Source: Streptomyces fulvorobeus (lineage in GTDB: Bacteria; Actinomycetota; Actinomycetes; Streptomycetales; Streptomycetaceae). From it: a stretch of DNA of 64,000 nt. The notes beneath the pieces were generated by a model. The model had not been told where the DNA came from, did not search any database, and saw only the letters and a list, made by a program, of their open reading frames with translations. The position numbers and the translations under genes are program-made. Shown here one piece after another: positions 15,836 through 25,055 of this stretch (its first letter is position 1; the number at the start of each line of letters is the position of its first letter). The stretch is taken from contig NZ_BLWC01000001.1 in NCBI RefSeq assembly GCF_013167895.1, positions 4,278,001-4,342,000 of the forward strand. Reading direction: 5' to 3'.

Positions 15836-17470
15836 TCAGTGACCGCCCGGCGCACCGACCGTGGCGGGCGGGAGCACGGTCTTGACGCCCGGGTCGCCCG
15901 CGTCCGCCGTGTAGTCGGACGGGGAGGTCTCGTCGATCCCGGTCGGCGCCTTGAGCGCGTTGAGGACGAAGGTCATCACGACCACGACCACCAGGTTCAG
16001 CACGAACGCGGTGAGACCGATGTAACCGATCTCGCCGATGCCGGGGATCTCCTTGGAGGAGCCGCCGAAGTGCTTCTGCGTCGGGCTCGCCACGCCGTAC
16101 GCGGCGACCGTCCCGTACAGCATGCCGACCGCCCAGCCCGCGATCAGGGCCCAGCGGTGGAACCACCGGGTGAAGAGGCCGCCGACCAGCGCGGGCATCG
16201 TCTGGAGTATCCAGATCCCGCCGAGCAGCTGGAAGTTGATGGCGACCGTCTTGTCCATGGTGAGTACGAAGGCGAGCGCGCCGACCTTCACGAAGAGCGA
16301 GACCAGCTTGGAGACCTTGGTCTCCTGCGCCGGGGTCGCGTCGGGCTTCAGGAAGTCCTTGTAGATGTTGCGGGTGAAGAGGTTCGCCGCGGCGATGGAC
16401 ATGATGGCCGCGGGGACGAGCGCGCCGATGCCGATCGCGGCGAAGGCGACGCCCGCGAACCAGGCGGGGAACATGTTCTCGAACAGCTGGGGGATGGCCA
16501 GCTGGCCGTTGTCCACCTTGACCCCGGCGGCGATCGCCATGAAGCCGAGCAGCGCGAGCAGGCCCAGCATCAGCGAGTACAGGGGCAGGATCGTGGTGTT
16601 GCGGCGGATCACGTCACGGCTGCGGCTGGAGAGCGTCGCGGTGATCGAGTGCGGGTACATGAAGAGCGCGAGCGCGGAACCGAGCGCCAGGGTGGCGTAG
16701 CCCCACTGGCCCATCTCGCCCGGGACGAGACCCGCGACGGGCTTGCCCGCGGTCTCGTTCTTCGTCGCGAACGCCTCGCCCGCCTTGGCGAAGATGTCGT
16801 CGAAGCCGCCCAGCTTGATCGGGATGTAGATGATCGCCACGGCGATCACCAGGTAGATCAGCCCGTCCTTCACGAACGCGATCAGCGCGGGCGCCCGCAG
16901 CCCCGAGGAGTAGGTGTACGCGGCGAGCACCGCGAACGCGATCAGCAGCGGCAGGTCCCTGATGAACCAGTGCGTGGTCTCGCCGCCGCCGACGCCCATC
17001 ACGTCCAGAACCGCCTGGATGCCGACGAGCTGGAGCGCGATGTAGGGCATCGTGGCGAGGATGCCGGTGACGGCGACCGCCAGCGACAGCCCCTTCGAGC
17101 CGAAGCGGCCCCGGACGAAGTCCGAGGTGGTGACGTATCCGTGCTTGTGCGACACCGACCACAGACGCGGCAGGAAGGTGAAGATCAGCGGGTACACCAG
17201 GATCGTGTAGGGGACGGCGAAGAAGCCGGCGGCTCCCGCCGCGTAGATCGCGGCGGGGACGGCGACGAAGGTGTACGCCGTGTAGAGGTCGCCGCCGAGC
17301 AGGAACCAGGTGACCCAGGTGCCGAACGACCGGCCGCCCAGGCCCCATTCGTCCAGACTGTTCTCGTTCTCGGCCTTCCGCCAGCGGGCGGCCATGAAGC
17401 CGATGACCGTGACGGCCACGAAGAAGAAGATGAAGACGGCGAGTGCCACGCCGTTCACGCCGTCCTTCAT
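15836..17470 (-). CDS. mctP: Monocarboxylate permease, sodium:solute symporter family (MctP-like)
   Basis: A 544-residue integral membrane protein with about 13-14 hydrophobic helices. SSS-family features include DEWGLGGRSFGTWVTWF near residues 40-56, LLGGDLYTAYTFVAVP and the conserved VTTSDFVRGRFGS loop. The small upstream DUF3311 gene overlaps it by four bases; that pairing is diagnostic of MctP-type monocarboxylate (lactate, pyruvate, acetate or similar) uptake systems. The hydrophilic tail (about 500-544) is cytoplasmic. Exact substrate unknown. Confidence 0.9.
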   Translation of the reverse strand: MKDGVNGVALAVFIFFFVAVTVIGFMAARWRKAENENSLDEWGLGGRSFGTWVTWFLLGGDLYTAYTFVAVPAAIYAAGAAGFFAVPYTILVYPLIFTFLPRLWSVSHKHGYVTTSDFVRGRFGSKGLSLAVAVTGILATMPYIALQLVGIQAVLDVMGVGGGETTHWFIRDLPLLIAFAVLAAYTYSSGLRAPALIAFVKDGLIYLVIAVAIIYIPIKLGGFDDIFAKAGEAFATKNETAGKPVAGLVPGEMGQWGYATLALGSALALFMYPHSITATLSSRSRDVIRRNTTILPLYSLMLGLLALLGFMAIAAGVKVDNGQLAIPQLFENMFPAWFAGVAFAAIGIGALVPAAIMSIAAANLFTRNIYKDFLKPDATPAQETKVSKLVSLFVKVGALAFVLTMDKTVAINFQLLGGIWILQTMPALVGGLFTRWFHRWALIAGWAVGMLYGTVAAYGVASPTQKHFGGSSKEIPGIGEIGYIGLTAFVLNLVVVVVMTFVLNALKAPTGIDETSPSDYTADAGDPGVKTVLPPATVGAPGGH

Positions 17471-17721
17471 GCTGACGCACCTCCCTTGCGGGCGCGCTGG
17501 TCACGCTGCCACAACGTGTACGCGACCATCGTCAGCGCGGTCGAGATGACGACCCAGAGCATCTGGTACCAGTAGAAGAACGGGATGCCGATAAAGGTGG
17601 GTTCCACCTTCGCGTACGAGCTCACCCAGAGCATCGCCACGAACGGCGCGATGAGGCAGAGGCCGATGATCACCCGAACGGGGGTGATCGTTGGTCGTTT
17701 TCCGGCGGTACTTTCGGGCAT
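17467..17721 (-). CDS. DUF3311 small membrane subunit of the MctP transporter
   Basis: An 84-residue protein with two transmembrane helices (about 15-35 and 48-70) joined by a loop containing EPTFIGIPFFYWYQ, typical of DUF3311. These proteins occur next to MctP-type sodium:solute symporters and probably assist assembly or transport. The ATG (MPESTAG) has GGAG about ten bases upstream; a GTG 14 codons earlier is possible. The stop overlaps the mctP ATG, so translation is coupled. Confidence 0.88.
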   Translation of the reverse strand: MPESTAGKRPTITPVRVIIGLCLIAPFVAMLWVSSYAKVEPTFIGIPFFYWYQMLWVVISTALTMVAYTLWQRDQRARKGGASA

Positions 17722-17892
17722 GTGGTGCTCCGTCCCCTCGCTGTCACCTGGTGTAATGCGCACGAAATCTAGGCGAGGGGTCCGTCCAACGTCACCCCCT
17801 GTCCGTATTGCGGTCGTGCAACGGTGTTGTCTCGGTGGGACTCACGCGCGAAGTCGTGGTCCGGTTCACGCCTTTCGGCGCCGGACATGGGA

Positions 17893-17928
17893 ACGGCCCC
17901 CGTGGAGGGGTGATTCCACGGGGGCCGT
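17893..17928 (-). terminator. Terminator after dasR
   Basis: A perfect 14-base stem (ACGGCCCCCGTGGA and complement) with an 8-base loop lies about 50 bases past the dasR stop. It should prevent dasR read-through into the DUF3311-mctP promoter region, which occupies 17722-17890 and shows a possible -10 (TAGATT on the minus strand). Confidence 0.75.
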
Positions 17929-17979
17929 ACGTGTGCCACCGCGACGGAGGGTGGGGCCGCGGCGGATGGTGCGGTGTAT

Positions 17980-18744
17980 TCAGTCGGTGGGCCGCTTGAG
18001 GCGGGCCACGAACTTGTAGCGGTCGCCGCGGTACACCGAGCGCACCCACTCCACAGGTTCACCGTCTCCGTCGATGGAGTGCCGGGACAGCATGAGCATC
18101 GGCAGGCCGACGTCCGTACCCAGCAGCCCGGCCTCGCGCGGGGTGGCGAGCGAGGTCTCGATCGTCTCCTCGGCCTCCGCGAGGCGCACGTCGTACACCT
18201 CGGCGAGCGCGGTGTAGAGCGAGGTGTACTTCACCAGCGAACGGCGCAGCGCGGGAAAGCGTTTGGCCGAAAGGTGGGTGGTCTCGATCGCCATCGGCTC
18301 ACCGCTGGCGAGCCGCAGCCGCTCGATCCTCAGCACCCTGCCGCCCGCGGTGATGTCGAGCAGGCCGGCGAGCGCGTCGCCGGCCGTGATGTATCCGATG
18401 TCCAGCAGCTGGGACGTGGGTTCCAGCCCCTGCGCGCGCATGTCCTCGGTGTACGAGGTCAGCTGGAGCGCCTGGGAGACCTTCGGCTTGGCGACGAAGG
18501 TCCCCTTTCCCTGGATGCGCTCCAACCGGCCCTCCACGACGAGCTCCTGGAGCGCCTGACGCACCGTGGTGCGCGAGGTGTCGAACTCGGCGGCCAGGGT
18601 CCGCTCAGGGGGTACCGGGGTCCCGGGCGGCAAGGTGTCGGTCATGTCGAGCAGATGGCGCTTGAGCCGGTAGTACTTCGGGACGCGTGCCGTACGCGTA
18701 CCCCCACCGGTCTCGTTCTCCGTACTGCCCCCGTCGGCGCCCAT
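17980..18744 (-). CDS. dasR: GntR/HutC-family regulator DasR
   Basis: A 254-residue repressor/activator of aminosugar uptake, chitin use, development and antibiotics. The N-terminal winged helix (about 20-85: EFDTSRTTVRQALQELV, RIQGKGTFVAKPK) and the UTRA effector domain (about 100-245) are near identical to S. coelicolor DasR. Glucosamine-6-phosphate and related phosphosugars release it from dre operators. I chose the ATG giving MGADGGSTEN, preceded by GGAAGG; a GTG 12 codons upstream with GGAGGA is an alternative. It is divergent from dasA. Confidence 0.96.
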   Translation of the reverse strand: MGADGGSTENETGGGTRTARVPKYYRLKRHLLDMTDTLPPGTPVPPERTLAAEFDTSRTTVRQALQELVVEGRLERIQGKGTFVAKPKVSQALQLTSYTEDMRAQGLEPTSQLLDIGYITAGDALAGLLDITAGGRVLRIERLRLASGEPMAIETTHLSAKRFPALRRSLVKYTSLYTALAEVYDVRLAEAEETIETSLATPREAGLLGTDVGLPMLMLSRHSIDGDGEPVEWVRSVYRGDRYKFVARLKRPTD

Positions 18745-18890
18745 GGCCCGCCTTCCCGACTGCTGCGTTGCTGCCGTCACCGGCTCCTCCGTCTATAGCG
18801 GCTCACATGGTGGCACGGTCCGGTCACGGGTCGTCGCCCTCTCTCAGGTGTCGGTCCGATAACGGACGCGAGTGCACTTCTTATACACCC

Positions 18891-18941
18891 TTGACACCCC
18901 TAAAGGTCTAGGCCAAGCTCCCGGTACTGGTCTAAACCATT
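18891..18941 (+). promoter_or_regulatory. dasA promoter with two DasR operators (dre)
   Basis: A TTGACA -35 (18891-18896) precedes a weak -10 near 18914-18919. One dre-like site, AAAGGTCTAGGCCAAG (18902-18917), lies between them. A stronger site, ACTGGTCTAAACCATT (18926-18941), lies just downstream, against the known consensus ACTGGTCTAGACCACT. Binding at either would block dasA transcription. The half-site AAAGACCA follows at 18942. Confidence 0.85.
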
Positions 18942-19027
18942 AAAGACCAAGTCCCAGCCCCACAGGCAGTACTCGTCGTACGTTTCCGCGGTGGGCGGGG
19001 GGTTGCTGGTATCCCTGAGGAGGGTGC

Positions 19028-20323
19028 ATGAAGCGCAAGCTCATAGCGGCGGTCGGCGTCGCGGCGATGATGTCCGGTATTGCGGCATGTGGTGGGGACA
19101 GCGGAAACGCATCCAAGGACGCGAAGGACCGCTCCGAGGAACTGACCGTCTGGCTGATGGTCGATGCGCAGAGCACCTGGCCGGAACTGGTCAAGGACGT
19201 CAACGCGCAGTTCAAGAAGAAGTACCCGAAGGTCAAGGTCAACGTCCAGTACCAGCAGTGGGCGGACAAGGCCAAGAAGCTCGACACCGCCCTGGGCGGC
19301 GACAAGTTCCCGGATGTCGTCGAGCTCGGCAACACCGAGACGATGCAGTACATCCTGAACGGCGCACTCGCCGAGATCGACCCCAAGAAGTACGACAACT
19401 CGGATACCTGGATCAAGGGTCTGAAGGACACCTGCACCTTCGAGGGCAAGCAGTTCTGCGTGCCTTACTACGCCGGTGCGCGGGTGGCGATCTACAACAA
19501 GGACATGTTCAAGGCCGGCACGGGCAGCGATGTCCTTCCGCAGACCGAGGCCGAGATGCTCACCGCCCTCGACAAGGTCTCGGCCGAGCAGGGCAAGAAG
19601 GACAAGCGCTTCTCGTCCCTCTACCTGCCGGGCCGTTACTGGTACGCGGCGATGTCCTACGTCGCGGCGTACGGCGGCTCCATCGCCGAGTACGACGAGG
19701 GCGCGAAGGAGTGGAAGGGCAACCTCTCCTCCGCCGAGTCCCAGAAGGGCATCGAGCACTTCATCAACCTGGTGAAGAAGTACAACAAGGCCGACATCAC
19801 CAAGGACGAGCAGGACCACGCCAACGTCATGGCCAACGAGAAGGCGGCCCTGATCTACGGCAACGGCTGGGAGTCCGGCTCGGTCACCGACGGCGCCAAC
19901 AACGGCAACCCGAAGCTCGAGGGCAAGATCGCCACGGCCGGTATGCCGGGCCCCGAGGGCAAGGCGCTGCCGTCCTTCATCGGTGGCTCGGACCTCGCGG
20001 TGACCGCGAAGTCCAAGGTGACCGACCTCGGCGAGGAGTGGGTCTCGCTCTTCACCAGCGAGAAGTCGCAGGAGGTGCTGGTCTCCAAGAACATCCTCCC
20101 GAACAACGAGAAGCAGCTTGAGCCGCTCAAGGCCAAGCCCGAGACGGCCGCCATCGCCAACGCGGTGCCGGACGCCTGGTTCACGCCGATCGCGCCGGGC
20201 TGGACGTCCATCGAGAAGGACGAGGTCCTGGAGAACATGCTCCTGGCGATCCTCAAGGGCACCTCGGTCGCCGACGCGGCCAAGAAGGCCGACGACGAGA
20301 TCAACGCGCTGATCAACAAGTAG
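19028..20323 (+). CDS. dasA: ABC sugar-binding lipoprotein DasA (N,N'-diacetylchitobiose)
   Basis: A 431-residue extracellular solute-binding lipoprotein of family 1. The signal peptide MKRKLIAAVGVAAMMSG leads to a lipobox ending IAAC (Cys21). The mature protein has SBP features (LTVWLMVDAQ, VKVNVQYQQWADK, YAGARVAIYNKDMF) and strong resemblance to S. coelicolor DasA, which binds chitin-derived chitobiose. It starts the dasABC operon. An intercistronic hairpin after it may raise dasA mRNA relative to the permeases. The ATPase (MsiK in Streptomyces) is encoded elsewhere. Confidence 0.95.
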   Translation: MKRKLIAAVGVAAMMSGIAACGGDSGNASKDAKDRSEELTVWLMVDAQSTWPELVKDVNAQFKKKYPKVKVNVQYQQWADKAKKLDTALGGDKFPDVVELGNTETMQYILNGALAEIDPKKYDNSDTWIKGLKDTCTFEGKQFCVPYYAGARVAIYNKDMFKAGTGSDVLPQTEAEMLTALDKVSAEQGKKDKRFSSLYLPGRYWYAAMSYVAAYGGSIAEYDEGAKEWKGNLSSAESQKGIEHFINLVKKYNKADITKDEQDHANVMANEKAALIYGNGWESGSVTDGANNGNPKLEGKIATAGMPGPEGKALPSFIGGSDLAVTAKSKVTDLGEEWVSLFTSEKSQEVLVSKNILPNNEKQLEPLKAKPETAAIANAVPDAWFTPIAPGWTSIEKDEVLENMLLAILKGTSVADAAKKADDEINALINK

Positions 20324-20348
20324 CACCCCAGGGCCTCCGGCTCTCCAG

Positions 20349-20378
20349 GCGGGGGCCCGGCACGCACCGGGCCCCCGC
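20349..20378 (+). terminator. Intercistronic hairpin between dasA and dasB
   Basis: A 12-base perfect stem (GCGGGGGCCCGG and complement) with a 6-base loop is followed by CTTTCTTCC. It is placed to act as a partial terminator or a 3' stabiliser of dasA mRNA, giving more binding protein than permease, a common arrangement in ABC operons. Confidence 0.7.
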
Positions 20379-20445
20379 TTTCTTCCTAGACGTATGCCGT
20401 GATCTCCGGGTGCAGCCCCCGGAATCCCGATGGAAGGTCAGCCAC

Positions 20446-21456
20446 GTGACTGCCGCCGACACCAAGGCCGCCGGGCCGCCTCCGGTACCCGTACCACGTG
20501 GTCCGGAAGTGACCGGGCCCTCGTCCCCCGTGAAGGACGCCCCGCGCGCCAAGAGGCAGCGGAAGAAGGGTGAACTCCTTCCGTACTTCCTGATCCTGCC
20601 GGCGATCCTCGCGATCGCCGCGGTATACGTCTACCCGCTGGCCAAGACCGTGATCATGTCCTTCCAGGACATGGGCCGGGCGGCCCTGTGGGGCAACGGC
20701 GAGACGCCGTGGGTCGGCTTCGACCAGTTCACCAACATCCTGGGCGACCCCGAGTTCTGGCAGGTCACCGGCCGCACGATCGTCTTCATGGCGGTCTGCG
20801 TGGTGCTGACCATGGGCATCGGCCTGCTGATCTCCCTGATGATGCTGCGCCTGTCCACCTGGGCACGGCTCATCCTCACCGTCGCGCTGATCGCCGCCTG
20901 GTCGATGCCGCTGATGGTCGCCGCCTCGGTCTTCCGCTGGCTGGCCGACTCCGACTACGGCCTGATCAACACGCTCCTCGCCGACCTCACAGGCGACGAG
21001 AAATGGCTCGGCCACAACTGGTTCCTCGACCCCTGGCAGGGCTTCGGCATCATCACGCTGCTGGTCGTCTGGGGCGCCATCCCGTTCGTCGTGATCACGA
21101 TGTACGCGGCACTCACCCAGGTCCCCAAGGAACTGGAGGAGGCGGCCTCCCTCGACGGGGCCACCGCGTTCGGCGTCTTCCGCTACGTGACCTGGCCGGT
21201 CATCAAGCCCGTGTTCACCATGGTCGCCACCCTGTCGGTCATCTGGGACTTCAACGTCTTCGGCCAGATCTGGCTGTTGCGCGGCAACAAGCCCGAACCC
21301 GAGTACGAGACCCTCGGCCTCTACTCCTTCTCCAAGGCGTTCGAGTCCACCTCCTTCAGCCAGGGCAGTGCGATCGCCTTGATCACCGTCCTGATGCTCT
21401 CCGGTGTCGCCGTGTACTACCTGCGCCAGCTGATCAAGACGGGAGAGGTCGAATGA
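20446..21456 (+). CDS. dasB: ABC sugar transporter permease DasB
   Basis: A 336-residue membrane permease with six predicted helices and a 45-residue Pro-rich cytoplasmic N-terminus. The EAA loop, EEAASLDGATAFGVFRYVTWP (position about 225-246), contacts the shared ATPase MsiK. The GTG start follows GGAAGG; an earlier in-frame codon at 20410 lies in the leader. The stop overlaps the dasC ATG (ATGA). Imports N,N'-diacetylchitobiose with DasA and DasC. Confidence 0.94.
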   Translation: MTAADTKAAGPPPVPVPRGPEVTGPSSPVKDAPRAKRQRKKGELLPYFLILPAILAIAAVYVYPLAKTVIMSFQDMGRAALWGNGETPWVGFDQFTNILGDPEFWQVTGRTIVFMAVCVVLTMGIGLLISLMMLRLSTWARLILTVALIAAWSMPLMVAASVFRWLADSDYGLINTLLADLTGDEKWLGHNWFLDPWQGFGIITLLVVWGAIPFVVITMYAALTQVPKELEEAASLDGATAFGVFRYVTWPVIKPVFTMVATLSVIWDFNVFGQIWLLRGNKPEPEYETLGLYSFSKAFESTSFSQGSAIALITVLMLSGVAVYYLRQLIKTGEVE

Positions 21457-22325
21457 GCACCTCCACAGCCCCGAACACACCTGCCCAGGTCCTGCGGCCC
21501 GACCGCACGAGGAACCGCCTCGGCTACAACATCCTGGCCCTGGTGACGGCAGCGCTCATGGCCTTCCCGGTCTACTGGCTGATCATCAGTTCGCTGCGCC
21601 CCAACCACGAGATCCGGTCCTACGACCAGACGCTCTGGCCCTCCTCGCTCACCTTCGACAACTTCGCCCGCGCGGTGAAGCAGGACAACTTCGGCACCGC
21701 GATCCAGTCGAGCCTGATCGTCTCCGTCACCGCGGTGGTCGGCGGCATGATCATCGCGACGCTCGCGGCCCTCGCCATCGGACGCTTCCGCTTCTTCGGG
21801 CGGAAGGCGCTGATGATGGTGATGATCCTCGTCCAGATGCTCCCCCCGACCGCGATGCTGATCCCGATCTACCTCCAGCTCAACGCCATGGGCGGTATCG
21901 ACGAGTACTGGGGACTCATCGTCGTCTACCTGGTCTCCACGCTGCCCTTCGCGACGATCATGATCCGCGGCTTCGTGATCAACATCCCCGTGGAGCTGGA
22001 GGAGTCCGCGATGGTGGACGGATGCACCCGGATGGGGGCCTTCCGCCGCGTCATCTTCCCGCTGCTCGCACCGGGACTCGCCGCCGCGTCGATCTTCGCG
22101 CTGGTCAACGCGTGGAACGAGTACCTCTTCGCGTACATCCTGATCAACGACAACTCCAAGTACACGCTCAACGTGTGGCTGATGACCTTCACCACGGAAC
22201 GCGGTACGGACTACGGCGCCCTGATGGCCGCCTCGACGCTCATCTCCATTCCGGTCGTCATCTTCTTCATGATCATCCAGGGGAAGATGGCCACGGGTCT
22301 CACCTCAGGCGCCGTGAAGGGATAA
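21453..22325 (+). CDS. dasC: ABC sugar transporter permease DasC
   Basis: A 290-residue permease of the MalG type with six helices. The EAA loop reads EESAMVDGCTRMGAFRRVIFP (about 188-208). It overlaps dasB by four bases and is followed after six bases by the GH3 gene, so transport and hydrolysis are in one transcript. It forms the heterodimeric channel with DasB. Confidence 0.94.
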   Translation: MSTSTAPNTPAQVLRPDRTRNRLGYNILALVTAALMAFPVYWLIISSLRPNHEIRSYDQTLWPSSLTFDNFARAVKQDNFGTAIQSSLIVSVTAVVGGMIIATLAALAIGRFRFFGRKALMMVMILVQMLPPTAMLIPIYLQLNAMGGIDEYWGLIVVYLVSTLPFATIMIRGFVINIPVELEESAMVDGCTRMGAFRRVIFPLLAPGLAAASIFALVNAWNEYLFAYILINDNSKYTLNVWLMTFTTERGTDYGALMAASTLISIPVVIFFMIIQGKMATGLTSGAVKG

Positions 22326-22331
22326 GGCCCC

Positions 22332-23858
22332 ATGACCACCCTCGTAACCACCACGGACACCCTCACGCGCGACGCGCTCGCGGTGCTCCAGCCCGGATTC
22401 ACCGGTACGACCGCCCCCGACTGGCTGCTGCGCAGAGTCGGCGAGGGGCTGACCTCCGTGGGGCTGTTCGGACGCAACATCCAGTCGCCCGGCCAACTCG
22501 CCTCACTGACCGCCCAGTTGCGCGCGGAGCGGGAGGACGTCCTCGTCGCGATCGACGAGGAGGGCGGTGACGTCACCCGGCTGGAGGTCCGTCACGGCTC
22601 CTCCTTCCCGGGCAACTTCGCCCTCGGCGCGGTCGACGACGTGGCGCTCACCCGGGCCGTCGCCCGGGAGCTCGGCCGCCGGCTCGCCGAATGCGGCGTC
22701 AACCTCAACTGGGCGCCGTCCGCGGACGTCAACTCCAACCCGGCCAACCCGGTCATCGGCGTACGGTCCTTCGGCGCCGACCCGCACCTCGTGGCCCGGC
22801 ACACCGCCGCGTACGTCGAGGGGCTCCAGGCCGCGGGCGTCGCCGCCTGCACCAAGCACTTCCCCGGGCACGGCGACACGGCGGTCGACTCCCACCACGC
22901 GCTGCCGGCCATCGAGGTGTCCCTGGACACTCTGCACGCCCGTGAACTGGTGCCTTTCCGGGCAGCCATCGCGGCGGGTTCCAAATCGGTGATGAGCGCG
23001 CATATCCTGCTTCCCGCACTCGATCCGCACCGCCCGGCGACGCTGAGCCCGCAGATCCTCACCGGTCTGCTGCGCGAGGAACTTGGGTACGAGGGCCTCA
23101 TCGTCACCGACGGCATGGAGATGCAGGCCATCTCCGCGACGTACGGGATCGAGCGGGGCTCCGTCCTCGCGATCGCCGCGGGCGCCGACGCGATCTGTGT
23201 CGGCGGCGGGCTGGTCGACGAGGGCACGGTGCTGCGGCTGCGTGACGCCCTGGTATCGGCGGTACGCGCCGGAGACCTGTCCGAGGAGCGGCTGGCGGAC
23301 GCCGCCGCCCGGGTACGGGCTCTCGCGTCCTGGACGCGGGGGACCGGGGGGGCTGTCTCGGAGCCGGGCGCGGCAGTGCAGGAGGGGACCGCGCCCGGCA
23401 CCGGAGTCAGCGCCGACATCGGCCTGGTGGCGGCCCGCCGTGCCGTACGGGTCACCGGCACCGGCGCACGGCTGACGGGCCCGGCGTACGTCGCCGCGTT
23501 CACCCCGGTCGCGAACATCGCGGTCGGTGACGAGACCCCGTGGGGCGTCGCGGCCGAACTGGCCCGCCTCCTGCCCGGCACCGGAACCGGCACGTACGAC
23601 GCCGAGAGCCCGGCTCCGGCCGCCGACACGCTGCGGGCGGCGGGGGAGCGCCGCATCGTCGCGGTCGTCCGTGACGTCCACCGGCACGGATGGATGGCGG
23701 AGGCGATCGACGCCCTGCTCGCGGCGCGTCCCGACACGATCGTGGTCGAGATGGGCCTCCCGCAGGCGGAACCGAGAGGCGCTCTGCACATCGCCACGCA
23801 CGGTGCGGCGCGGGTGTGCGGCGTGGCAGCGGCGGAAGCCCTGACCGCCACCACCTGA
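22332..23858 (+). CDS. GH3 beta-N-acetylhexosaminidase (NagZ-like), cytoplasmic
   Basis: A 508-residue glycoside hydrolase family 3 protein with no signal peptide. The NagZ signature KHFPGHGDTAVDSH (about 178-191) supplies the catalytic His/Asp dyad, and VTDGMEM (about 257-263) carries the nucleophile Asp. A C-terminal extension of about 150 residues resembles the second GH3 domain but is divergent. Position directly after dasC suggests it splits imported N,N'-diacetylchitobiose to GlcNAc; a role in muropeptide recycling is the alternative. A long terminator hairpin follows. Confidence 0.9.
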   Translation: MTTLVTTTDTLTRDALAVLQPGFTGTTAPDWLLRRVGEGLTSVGLFGRNIQSPGQLASLTAQLRAEREDVLVAIDEEGGDVTRLEVRHGSSFPGNFALGAVDDVALTRAVARELGRRLAECGVNLNWAPSADVNSNPANPVIGVRSFGADPHLVARHTAAYVEGLQAAGVAACTKHFPGHGDTAVDSHHALPAIEVSLDTLHARELVPFRAAIAAGSKSVMSAHILLPALDPHRPATLSPQILTGLLREELGYEGLIVTDGMEMQAISATYGIERGSVLAIAAGADAICVGGGLVDEGTVLRLRDALVSAVRAGDLSEERLADAAARVRALASWTRGTGGAVSEPGAAVQEGTAPGTGVSADIGLVAARRAVRVTGTGARLTGPAYVAAFTPVANIAVGDETPWGVAAELARLLPGTGTGTYDAESPAPAADTLRAAGERRIVAVVRDVHRHGWMAEAIDALLAARPDTIVVEMGLPQAEPRGALHIATHGAARVCGVAAAEALTATT

Positions 23859-24015
23859 TCCGCCCGCCCCCTGACCTCAGCCCCCGCCCGCCCGCAAGGG
23901 CAGGCCGGGGCTGAGCCCATGTAAGGGCCCCGCCGAGCCGTCCGGCGGGTCGTTGCGGAGCCCGCCCGGCGGTCGAGGACAAAGCGCTTCGCCGCGCGAC
24001 GGAGGCGCCGCACGC

Positions 24016-24054
24016 ACGAGGGCCGGGACACCCCCGCGGTGTCCCGGCCCTCGT
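24016..24054. terminator. Bidirectional terminator between the GH3 gene and nagB
   Basis: A 17-base perfect stem (core GAGGGCCGGGACACC) has a 5-base loop. It lies between the convergent GH3 (+) and nagB (-) stops. Confidence 0.8.
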
Positions 24055-24065
24055 ACGAAAAGAGG

Positions 24066-24851
24066 TTAAAGCCCCTGCCACGCCGGCTTCGCCGCATACG
24101 TGGCCCGGAAGTAGTCCGCCAGTTTCAGCTTGGAAGCCGCCGCCTCGTCGACCACGACCGTGGCATGCGGATGCAGCTGCAGCGCCGACGCCGGCACGAT
24201 CGAGGCGACCGGCCCCTCCACCGTCTGGGCGACCGCCTCGGCCTTGCCCTCACCCGTGGCGAGGAGGATCGGATGGCGCGACTCCAGGATCGTCCCGATG
24301 CCCTGCGTGATCACGTGGTGCGGCACCTGGTCGATGTCGTCGTCGAAGAAACGCGCGTTGTCGATCCGCGTCCGCTCCGTCAGTGTCTTGATGCGGGTCC
24401 GGGACGCCAGCGAGGAGCACGGCTCGTTGAAGCCGATGTGGCCGTCCGTGCCGATGCCGAGCAGCTGGAGGTCCACGCCGCCCGCCTCGGCCAGGGCCCT
24501 GTCGTACGCCTCGCAGGCCGCCTGGACGTCCTCGGCCGAGCCGTCGGGGCCCATGAAGGACGCCTCGGAGAGGCCCAGCGGCTCCACGACCTCACGCAGC
24601 ACCACCGAGCGGTACGACTCGGGGTGGCCGGGCGGCAGGCCGACGTACTCGTCGAGCTGGCAGACGCGGGCGCGCGAGGCGTCCACGGCCCCGGAGCGCA
24701 CCTTGGCGGCCAGCGCCCGGTAGACGGGCAGCGGGGTCGAGCCGGTGGCAACGCCGAGCAGGGCGTCGGGCCTGCGGCTCAGCAGGGCGCCGATGGCCTC
24801 CGCGATGAGCTCGCCGCCTGCCGCGGCGTCCGGGACGATGACAACTTCCAC
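24066..24851 (-). CDS. nagB: Glucosamine-6-phosphate deaminase
   Basis: A 261-residue NagB-I family enzyme that converts glucosamine-6-phosphate to fructose-6-phosphate and ammonia. Motifs are LGVATGSTPLPVY (phosphate loop), QLDEYVGL (catalytic Asp), GIGTDGHIGFNEP (catalytic Asp/His region) and ATGEGKAEA. The start is the GTG giving VEVVIVPDAAAGGEL. A DasR operator 32-47 bases upstream explains its control. It completes catabolism of the sugar imported by DasABC and removes the DasR effector. Confidence 0.95.
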   Translation of the reverse strand: MEVVIVPDAAAGGELIAEAIGALLSRRPDALLGVATGSTPLPVYRALAAKVRSGAVDASRARVCQLDEYVGLPPGHPESYRSVVLREVVEPLGLSEASFMGPDGSAEDVQAACEAYDRALAEAGGVDLQLLGIGTDGHIGFNEPCSSLASRTRIKTLTERTRIDNARFFDDDIDQVPHHVITQGIGTILESRHPILLATGEGKAEAVAQTVEGPVASIVPASALQLHPHATVVVDEAAASKLKLADYFRATYAAKPAWQGL

Positions 24852-24882
24852 GCTGTGCCTGCCGATCTGAAAGGTGGAGTCA

Positions 24883-24898
24883 TGTGGTATAGACCAAT
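24883..24898. promoter_or_regulatory. DasR operator (dre) between nagB and the SIS gene
   Basis: TGTGGTATAGACCAAT matches dre (ACTGGTCTAGACCACT) at 12 of 16 positions with the GGT-AGACC core. It lies 32 bases upstream of the nagB GTG and in the shared intergenic region with the divergent SIS gene. Confidence 0.85.
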
Positions 24899-25055
24899 CA
24901 GCCTCCAATCTAGCAGAACCGGGCAGCTCGGAGGTGAACCGCTCAGCCACCGGCCGGCCCGGTTCTCCCGCTGGCGGACGTCCGCCGGGCCGTGGTCGAC
25001 TTGTCCGAGCCGGCGGGTGTGAGCCCGCACGCACCCACCGCACGGGAGGCACCTC

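Noticed and set aside
15575..17575. Long plus-strand open frame over mctP
   Set aside because: It is antisense to a complete transporter gene, and its composition (Arg/Gly/Asp/Glu/His-rich) is that of a shadow frame.
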